This document shows positions 5,834-10,781 of a DNA stretch of 10,781 nt, piece after piece. The stretch spans positions 1 to 10,781 of the forward strand of contig JAILAS010000013.1 of assembly GCA_024681495.1 (NCBI GenBank), written 5' to 3'. A model generated the notes under the pieces. That model made no database searches and had not been told where the DNA came from. It saw only the letters and a program-made list of their open reading frames with translations. Each line of letters begins with the position of its first letter. Position 1 is the first letter of the stretch. A program made the translations under genes and the position numbers. The DNA comes from Eubacterium sp. GTDB taxonomy: Bacteria; Bacillota; Clostridia; Lachnospirales; Lachnospiraceae.

Positions 5834-6358
5834 TCACATGTCGGGCTCGATCATGCCGTAGGTGTTTCCACGGCGCTTGTAAACGACGCAAACCTGCTCG
5901 GTCTCGGCATTCATGAACACGAAGAAGCTGTGTCCAAGGAGCTCCATCTGAACGCATGCATCCTCGGGATACATGGGCTTAACCTCGAAGCGCTTGGTGC
6001 GGATGATGTTAACCTCTTCCTCGTCGTAGTCCTTCTCCACGTACTCCTGCTTGAAGTTTCCGGAGGCCTGGTGACGGTCCACAATCTTGTTCTTATACTT
6101 CTTAAGCTGTCTCTCGATAACCTCCTCTACCAGGTCGATGGATACATACATGTCGCTCGAAACCTGCTCGGAACGAATAATCTTTCCCTTAAGAGGAATG
6201 GTAACCTCTATCTTCTTACGATCCTTCTCTACACTCAGTGTAACATTGACGTCTGTGTCAGCCGTAAAGTACTTCTCAAGCTTGGAAAGCCTGTCCTCTA
6301 CTGCCGAGCGAAGCCCCTCTGTAATCTCAAGGTTTTTTCCTGTAATTGTAATTCTCAT
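5834..6358 (-). CDS. hpf: Ribosome hibernation promoting factor, long form
   Basis: Long HPF binds the 30S decoding region and, through its C-terminal domain, pairs two 70S ribosomes into inactive 100S dimers in stationary phase or starvation. The 174-residue protein has the N-terminal HPF/YfiA fold (about 1-105: MRITITGKNLEITEGLRSAV, then LSKLEKYF). A charged linker follows, then the dimerising domain (about 117-174: IIRTKRFEVKPMYPEDACVQMELLGHSFFVF, ending GNTYGMIEP). The presence of this second domain distinguishes it from short HPF/YfiA. The ATG at 6358 follows GAGGT by seven bases. It has its own sigma-A promoter and a structured leader of about 70 bases, so it is probably transcribed alone, with possible readthrough from the upstream dnaK gene. 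Confidence 0.95.
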   Translation of the reverse strand: MRITITGKNLEITEGLRSAVEDRLSKLEKYFTADTDVNVTLSVEKDRKKIEVTIPLKGKIIRSEQVSSDMYVSIDLVEEVIERQLKKYKNKIVDRHQASGNFKQEYVEKDYDEEEVNIIRTKRFEVKPMYPEDACVQMELLGHSFFVFMNAETEQVCVVYKRRGNTYGMIEPDM

Positions 6359-6393
6359 AATCTCTACCTCGCTTGCTGTATATTAATGCGGAG

Positions 6394-6416
6394 CGCACCG
6401 GAATGTTTCCGGAGCG
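6394..6416. promoter_or_regulatory. Hairpin in the hpf 5' leader
   Basis: CCGGAA (6398-6403) and TTCCGG (6407-6412) pair around a 3-base loop; after an A/A mismatch, CGC (6394-6396) and GCG (6414-6416) extend the stem. It lies in the untranslated leader between the promoter and the ribosome binding site of hpf, leaving that site free. It may affect mRNA stability or leader translation. Confidence 0.4.
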
Positions 6417-6436
6417 AGGTCCTCCTCATCAACTAA

Positions 6437-6465
6437 ATTATATCAAATCGTGAGTGCGGTGGCAA
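6437..6465 (-). promoter_or_regulatory. Sigma-A promoter of hpf
   Basis: On the minus strand TTGCCA (-35, bases 6465-6460) and a perfect TATAAT (-10, bases 6442-6437) are 17 bases apart, with the predicted start near 6430. No sigma-B or sigma-H style boxes were noticed. The promoter lies 22-50 bases past the dnaK stop. Confidence 0.75.
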
Positions 6466-6486
6466 CAAACCATGCGCACAGCACCC

Positions 6487-8253
6487 CTAACTTCTCACGT
6501 TCAAGCGCCCGTTAACAGCGGCTTCCAGAGCACTTTTCGCCTGCTTAACTTTTTCGAGCTGCTCCGCGCTGATCTCTCCCACGGGCGCCTTCGAAATGGC
6601 CTTTCGAAGCTCCTTCATACCACCTTTTACGGCGGACTTGCCGCCCCAGTCGAGGGACTTCTTATTGTCGTTATAGGACTGCTGAACCCTGTTAAGGTAG
6701 TCCACGGCCGCGTCTCTCTCCCGCATGTTGGCCCTGGCCTCCTCGTCAATGGAACCGTAGGCCGCCGCGTCATCCATGGCCCTCTGCACGTCCGCATCGG
6801 AGAGCCCCTGCCCGGACTCGAGCGTGATCTGCTGCGCCTTGCCCGTGGCCAGATCCTTCGCGCACACGTTTACGATGCCGTTCGCGTCGATGTCGAAGGA
6901 CACCTCAATCTGCGGAATCCCCGCCATGGCGCGCTTTATGCCCTTGAGCTTGAAATTGCCCAGCAACGTGTTGTCCCGGGCAAACTCCCGCTCGCCCTGA
7001 TACACCTTTATCTCCACGGTGGTCTGGAAGTTCGCCGCGGTGGTGAACACCTGTGACTTGTGCGTGGGGATGGTAGTGTTTCTCTCTATGAGCCTGGTGC
7101 ACACGCCGCCAATAGTCTCTATCGAGAGCGACAGCGGCGTAACGTCCATCAGTATGATGTCGTTCGCGTGCGACGACGCCGGCAGCGACCTGTCGAACTT
7201 CGCCGCCTGGATGCACGCACCCATGGCTACGCACTCGTCGGGATTCAGGTTCTTCGAGGGCTCCTTGCCGGTCAGGGACTTGACCATCTGCTGAACCGCG
7301 GGGATTCGCGTGGATCCGCCCACCAGTATTACCCTGGAGAGCTGGGACGCACCAATCCCGGCGTCGTTAAGCGCCTGCTGAACGGGACCCGCCGTGAGCT
7401 GAACCAGATCCGCTGTGATCTCCTCGAACTTGCTGCGCGTTATGGTGATGTCCATGTGCCGGGGGTCGCCCTGCACCGTAACGAGGAAGGGGAGGTTAAT
7501 GTTCGCCTCCGTGGCCGACGAAAGCGTGATCTTCGCGTTCTGTGCGGCCTCCTTCACCCTCTGCATGGCGGTCGGGTCGCTGGCTATATTCACCCTCTGG
7601 GTCCTCTTGAACTCCTCGACGAGGTACTTAACTATCCTCTCGTCGAAGTCGTCGCCGCCGAGGTGATTGTCACCCGCGGTGGCCAGGACCGAGATGAGAT
7701 TGTCTCCAATCTCGATGACAGAGACGTCGAAGGTTCCGCCGCCCAGGTCGTACACCAGAATCTTCTGAGGCTGGCCGTTGTCGAGGCCGTAGGCGAACGC
7801 CGCAGCGGTGGGCTCGTTTATGATTCTAAGCACGTTTAGGCCGGCAATCCGGCCGGCGTCCTTCGTCGCCTGTCTCCGGGCGTCAGTAAAGTAGGCGGGC
7901 ACCGTGATTACGGCATCCGTCACCTCCTCGCCCAGATAGTCCTCGGCGTCCTTCTTCAGTTTACGAAGTATCATGGCGGATACTTCCTGGGGAGAAAAGC
8001 CCTTACCGTTCAGGCGAACGGTGTAGTCCTCGCCCATGTGTCTCTTAATAGAAGAAACGGTGTTCTTGATGTTGGTGACTTCCTGGCGTCTGGCCGAATC
8101 GCCTACCAGCAGTTCACCGTTCTTGGTAAAAGCCACTACCGAGGGGGTAGTGCGCCCGCCCTCGGAGTTGACGATAACCGTAGGCTGATTGCCCTCAAAT
8201 ACGGCAACGCAGCTGTTAGTGGTTCCCAGGTCTATGCCTATAGCTTTACCCAT
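6487..8253 (-). CDS. dnaK: Hsp70 chaperone, DnaK-type, without acidic C-terminal tail
   Basis: Hsp70 binds unfolded peptides in an ATP-driven cycle. The 588-residue protein has a full nucleotide-binding domain (about 1-365): IGIDLGTTNSCVAVF, K70 at the catalytic lysine position, EPTAAAFAYG, DLGGGTFDV with T174, and VGGSTRIP (311-318). The interdomain linker DVTPLSL (370-376) precedes the substrate-binding beta domain (to about 480) and a helical lid. It lacks the roughly 24-residue segment after IKR-x-G, as Gram-positive DnaKs do. The lid is divergent, and the protein stops at a basic end (NGRLNVRS), shorter than usual DnaKs (about 600-640). SLSIET replaces the usual SLGIET. The ATG at 8253 follows GGAGG by eight bases. 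It starts 34 bases after livF and has no hrcA, grpE or dnaJ beside it, which suggests a secondary dnaK paralogue; only the whole genome can show that. Confidence 0.9.
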   Translation of the reverse strand: MGKAIGIDLGTTNSCVAVFEGNQPTVIVNSEGGRTTPSVVAFTKNGELLVGDSARRQEVTNIKNTVSSIKRHMGEDYTVRLNGKGFSPQEVSAMILRKLKKDAEDYLGEEVTDAVITVPAYFTDARRQATKDAGRIAGLNVLRIINEPTAAAFAYGLDNGQPQKILVYDLGGGTFDVSVIEIGDNLISVLATAGDNHLGGDDFDERIVKYLVEEFKRTQRVNIASDPTAMQRVKEAAQNAKITLSSATEANINLPFLVTVQGDPRHMDITITRSKFEEITADLVQLTAGPVQQALNDAGIGASQLSRVILVGGSTRIPAVQQMVKSLTGKEPSKNLNPDECVAMGACIQAAKFDRSLPASSHANDIILMDVTPLSLSIETIGGVCTRLIERNTTIPTHKSQVFTTAANFQTTVEIKVYQGEREFARDNTLLGNFKLKGIKRAMAGIPQIEVSFDIDANGIVNVCAKDLATGKAQQITLESGQGLSDADVQRAMDDAAAYGSIDEEARANMRERDAAVDYLNRVQQSYNDNKKSLDWGGKSAVKGGMKELRKAISKAPVGEISAEQLEKVKQAKSALEAAVNGRLNVRS

Positions 8254-8287
8254 AAATTAAGCCTCCGGCTCACCGGCCGCGCGGAGT

Positions 8288-8995
8288 TTACGCGCCCAGA
8301 TAAGCTTTTCTCACTCTCTCGTCGTGAAGCAGTTCCTTGGCGTCTCCCTCCATGGAGATCTTTCCGGTCTCCAGTACGTATGCCCTGTCGGCTACGGAAA
8401 GCGCCATCTGCGCATTCTGCTCAACCAGCAGAATGGTAGTTCCCTGATCATGGAGATCGCGAATGATGTTGAAGATTTCCTCCACCAGAATGGGCGCCAG
8501 ACCCATGGAAGGCTCGTCGAGCATTAGAAGCTTGGGACGTGACATAAGCGCCCTGCCCATTGCGAGCATCTGCTGCTCTCCTCCGGAAAGAGTGCCTGCC
8601 ACCTGACGACGGCGCTCCTTAAGCCTGGGAAATCTCTCGTAAATCTTTTCTATTGACTCTGCGTTTTCGGCAGCGGTCCTGGTGAACCCGCCCATGTCCA
8701 GGTTCTCCTTAACGCTCATCTGGAGGAAGATACGCCTGCCCTCGGGGCAAAGCGCCATTCCCTTGGTCGTGAGCTTGTGGGCGGGTGTGCCCGTTATGTC
8801 CTCATCCGAAAATGTGATGGAACCCTCAGCGGGCTTAAGGAGTCCACCGACTGTGTTAAGGGTGGTGGACTTTCCGGCGCCGTTGGCACCGATAAGAGTC
8901 ACAATCTCGCCCTCATTAACGTCGAAGGATATTCCCTTTATAGCATGAATGCTGCCGTAATACACGTGTAAATCTTTGACAGATAACATCGACAT
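8288..8995 (-). CDS. livF: Branched-chain amino acid ABC transporter, ATPase LivF
   Basis: One of the two ATPases that drive import of leucine, isoleucine and valine through LivHM. The 235-residue protein has Walker A GANGAGKST (36-44), the LivF-typical CPEGRRIF (83-90), the ABC signature LSGGEQQ (136-142), Walker B LLMLDEP with D160 and E161, and VEQN at the switch position, where LivF proteins commonly have Gln rather than His. A GTG at 9004 opens the frame three codons earlier, but it lies within the GAGGTG ribosome binding site itself; the ATG at 8995, six bases after that site, is the better start. A third ATG at 8989 is less well spaced. The gene follows livG after a short gap and ends 34 bases before the dnaK-like gene. 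Confidence 0.94.
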   Translation of the reverse strand: MSMLSVKDLHVYYGSIHAIKGISFDVNEGEIVTLIGANGAGKSTTLNTVGGLLKPAEGSITFSDEDITGTPAHKLTTKGMALCPEGRRIFLQMSVKENLDMGGFTRTAAENAESIEKIYERFPRLKERRRQVAGTLSGGEQQMLAMGRALMSRPKLLMLDEPSMGLAPILVEEIFNIIRDLHDQGTTILLVEQNAQMALSVADRAYVLETGKISMEGDAKELLHDERVRKAYLGA

Positions 8996-9010
8996 ATGCG
9001 TCACCTCGTA

Positions 9011-9865
9011 TCAATTGCCCTTGCCCAGGTATGCCTCGATAACCTGGGGGTTGTTCTGTATCTCTTCAGCCGTGCCCTTGGCGATGATCTTGCCGTAGTT
9101 GAGCACAGCGATTCCCTCGCAAATACCCATTACCAGATTCATGTCATGCTCGATGAGGAGCACGGCAATCTTAAAGTCGTCGCGGATCTGGCGGATGTTG
9201 TCCATAAGCTCGGAAGTCTCCGAGGGGTTCATTCCTGCGGCGGGCTCGTCGAGGAGAAGGAGACTCGGGTTCGTCGCCAGAGCGCGAACGATCTCCAGGC
9301 GCCTCTGCGCACCGTAGGGAAGAGAGCCTGCCTTGTGGTGGGCATATTCCTCCATGTCGAAGATGGAGAGCAAATCCATCGCCCTCTCGTGGAACTCCTT
9401 CTCCTTCTTAAAGTGCTTGGGCAGCCTCAGGATGTCGGAGATGACCCCACACTTCACCTGATTATGCAAACCAATCTTAACGTTATCCTCAACGGTGAGG
9501 TCCGTGAAGAGGCGGATGTTCTGGAACGTACGGGCGATGCCGTTCTTGTTTACCTGGACGGTATTCATGCCGGCGGTATCCTTGCCGTTCAGGAGGATGG
9601 TTCCCCTGGTGGGCTGGTAAACCTTCGTGAGGAGGTTAAATACCGTGGTCTTTCCCGCGCCGTTGGGCCCGATGAGACCGGCGATCTCTGTGGGTCCTAT
9701 CAGCATGTTGAAGTCATCCACGGCGGTAAGTCCGCCGAAATCTATTCCCAGATGTCTGGCCTCCAGCACGGGAAGCTGAGACACATCTCTCTCGGGAACA
9801 ATGCTATCCGAGGGATAGGGTACCATTTTGGCCTTTTCGTATTCTTTCTTTTCCATTTCTGTCAT
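9011..9865 (-). CDS. livG: Branched-chain amino acid ABC transporter, ATPase LivG
   Basis: The second ATPase of the Liv importer, on the cytoplasmic face. The 284-residue protein carries Walker A GPNGAGKTT (66-74), a Q-loop region IARTFQNIRLF (110-120), the LivG-type signature SLPYGAQRRLEI (181-192), Walker B LLLLDEP with D206 and E207, and the IEHDMNLVM switch histidine. About 30 extra charged residues (rich in Lys and Glu) precede the usual LivG start; LivG proteins are generally 250-260 long. The start at 9865 is well supported by AGGAGGA five bases upstream, so the extension appears to be real. It begins 17 bases after livM and its stop is 15 bases before the chosen livF ATG, so livMGF are clearly one transcript. 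Confidence 0.94.
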   Translation of the reverse strand: MTEMEKKEYEKAKMVPYPSDSIVPERDVSQLPVLEARHLGIDFGGLTAVDDFNMLIGPTEIAGLIGPNGAGKTTVFNLLTKVYQPTRGTILLNGKDTAGMNTVQVNKNGIARTFQNIRLFTDLTVEDNVKIGLHNQVKCGVISDILRLPKHFKKEKEFHERAMDLLSIFDMEEYAHHKAGSLPYGAQRRLEIVRALATNPSLLLLDEPAAGMNPSETSELMDNIRQIRDDFKIAVLLIEHDMNLVMGICEGIAVLNYGKIIAKGTAEEIQNNPQVIEAYLGKGN

Positions 9866-9882
9866 GGTGCTCCTCCTTCCTC

Positions 9883-10781
9883 TTAAGCCTTGGACTTCGA
9901 GCCGTGCGCGAAGCTGTGCTTGATTCTCTCGATCCGGTTCCTGAGATCGGAATTATTGGTTGCAACCATTACCAGAATAAGGACTATGGCGTATATAAGC
10001 ATTCTGTAGTCCGAGAATGCACGGAGAAGCTCGGGAAGCAGCGTAAGTATGGCTGCCGCGATGATGGAGCCCCTGATGTTTCCGATGCCGCCCAGTACCA
10101 CGAACACGAGGATGAGGATGGACGTATTGAAGTCAAACTTCTTGGGAACGATAGTTGAGTAGTTCAATGCGTAGAGCGCTCCGGCCATTCCCGCGAGGGC
10201 TGCGCTGGTGACGAAGGCCATCATCTTATACTTGGTGATGTTTATGCCCGTCGCCTCGGCGGCAATGCGGTTGTCACGGATAGCCATGACCGCACGGCCC
10301 GTCCTCGAGTCGATGAAGTTCAGCGTGATAAAGAGCACCACCAGTATGAGGATGAATCCGGCGACGAAGGTGGAAACCTTATCTATTCCGACCGCACCCA
10401 TGGGACCGTTAACAATGACGGTTCCGTTCGTCATGCCGAGCGAAGCCGCATCGGTAAGCGAGAAGTGGAGGCCGCTGCCGTCGATTCCTATATAGATGTT
10501 GTTCATTATGTTCTTAATGATCTCACCGAACGCCAATGTGACGATGGCGAGGTAGTCGCCCGAGAGACGAAGCACGGGCACGCCGATAATGATGCCGGCC
10601 ACCGCCGCTATGGCTCCGCCGATAATCATGGAAATCACCAGCCTGGCGATATCGTTGGGGACGGATGTCTGAAGGGCGATTACGGATATAACACCGGAGA
10701 ACGCTCCCACGCTCATGAATCCGGCGTGTCCGAGCGAAAGCTCTCCAAGGATACCTACACAGAGGTTAAGCGAAATGGCCA
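9883..10781 (-). CDS. livM: Branched-chain amino acid ABC transporter, permease LivM, N-terminus beyond the window
   Basis: An inner-membrane permease that with LivH forms the channel of the Liv importer. The 298 visible residues are strongly hydrophobic, with about eight likely membrane segments. Visible family blocks are AISLNLCVGILGELSLGHAGFMSVGAF at the start of the visible part, LRLSGDYLAIVTLAFGEI, and the cytoplasmic EAA-like coupling loop MAIRDNRIAAEATGINITKYK. A lysine-rich tail ends the protein. The frame is open to the window edge and continues in register with LivM homology, so the ATG at 10716 is internal, not the start; the true start is probably a few dozen codons further upstream. 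livH and a binding protein gene (livK/livJ) would be expected beyond base 10781. Confidence 0.94.
   Translation of the reverse strand, partial: AISLNLCVGILGELSLGHAGFMSVGAFSGVISVIALQTSVPNDIARLVISMIIGGAIAAVAGIIIGVPVLRLSGDYLAIVTLAFGEIIKNIMNNIYIGIDGSGLHFSLTDAASLGMTNGTVIVNGPMGAVGIDKVSTFVAGFILILVVLFITLNFIDSRTGRAVMAIRDNRIAAEATGINITKYKMMAFVTSAALAGMAGALYALNYSTIVPKKFDFNTSILILVFVVLGGIGNIRGSIIAAAILTLLPELLRAFSDYRMLIYAIVLILVMVATNNSDLRNRIERIKHSFAHGSKSKA

Noticed and set aside
5801..6436. 211-codon plus-strand frame opposite hpf
   Set aside because: Leucine- and asparagine-rich mirror of hpf codons; hpf is unambiguous.
7060..7839. 259-codon plus-strand frame opposite dnaK
   Set aside because: Arg/Val/Gly-rich shadow of a highly conserved gene.
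9002..9004. GTG start for livF
   Set aside because: The GTG is part of the GAGGTG ribosome binding site used by the ATG at 8995.
8996..9886. 296-codon plus-strand frame opposite livG
   Set aside because: Exactly mirrors livG in extent, with shadow composition; no ribosome binding site of note.
1..10781. CRISPR array, tRNA, rRNA, insertion sequence, phage or toxin-antitoxin genes
   Set aside because: No regularly spaced repeats, cloverleaf-like segments, transposase motifs or terminal inverted repeats were seen; every long gene is a recognisable housekeeping function.

Overview
The window looks like a core-genome stretch of an anaerobic, low-to-mid GC Gram-positive bacterium (Clostridia, Bacillota). 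The evidence is a four-subunit ferredoxin-linked 2-oxoacid oxidoreductase, a DnaK lacking the roughly 24-residue segment that Gram-negative DnaKs carry, a long-form hibernation factor, strong AGGAGG-type ribosome binding sites and two textbook sigma-A promoters. Base composition is fairly GC-rich for the class by eye. The genus cannot be fixed from the sequence; an amino-acid-using anaerobe would fit the transporter and oxidoreductase, but that is inference.

Layout. Every gene but one is on the minus strand, so it is easiest to read from high to low coordinates. From 10781 to 8288 lies the distal part of a branched-chain amino acid ABC transporter (livM, cut by the window edge, then livG and livF). 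Only 34 bases after livF comes an hsp70/dnaK-like chaperone gene (8253-6487) with no grpE, dnaJ or hrcA beside it. Next is hpf, the long ribosome hibernation factor (6358-5834), with its own promoter. Then a tight four-gene operon, porC-porD-porA-porB (5677-2653), encodes the gamma, delta, alpha and beta subunits of a pyruvate-type ferredoxin oxidoreductase. It has a clear promoter and three inverted repeats around that promoter. A 123-base spacer full of GC-rich hairpins and repeated TTGACATAA-like words leads into ddl (2529-1492). A lone plus-strand radical SAM gene of the AmmeMemoRadiSam family (522-1397) sits between ddl and the start of murF (280-1, cut by the window edge).

Function. livFGM imports leucine, isoleucine and valine. 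Por oxidises pyruvate (or another 2-oxoacid) to an acyl-CoA, reducing ferredoxin through its two-cluster delta subunit. ddl and murF are consecutive steps of peptidoglycan precursor synthesis: D-Ala-D-Ala is made, then added to the UDP-MurNAc-tripeptide. dnaK and hpf are stress and stationary-phase functions.

I found no mobile element, CRISPR array, tRNA or rRNA, and nothing I would call a new defence or biosynthetic system. The points worth a second look are the regulatory architecture of the por promoter, the orphan tail-less DnaK behind the liv genes, the isolated radical SAM gene splitting ddl from murF, and the repeat-rich por-ddl spacer.
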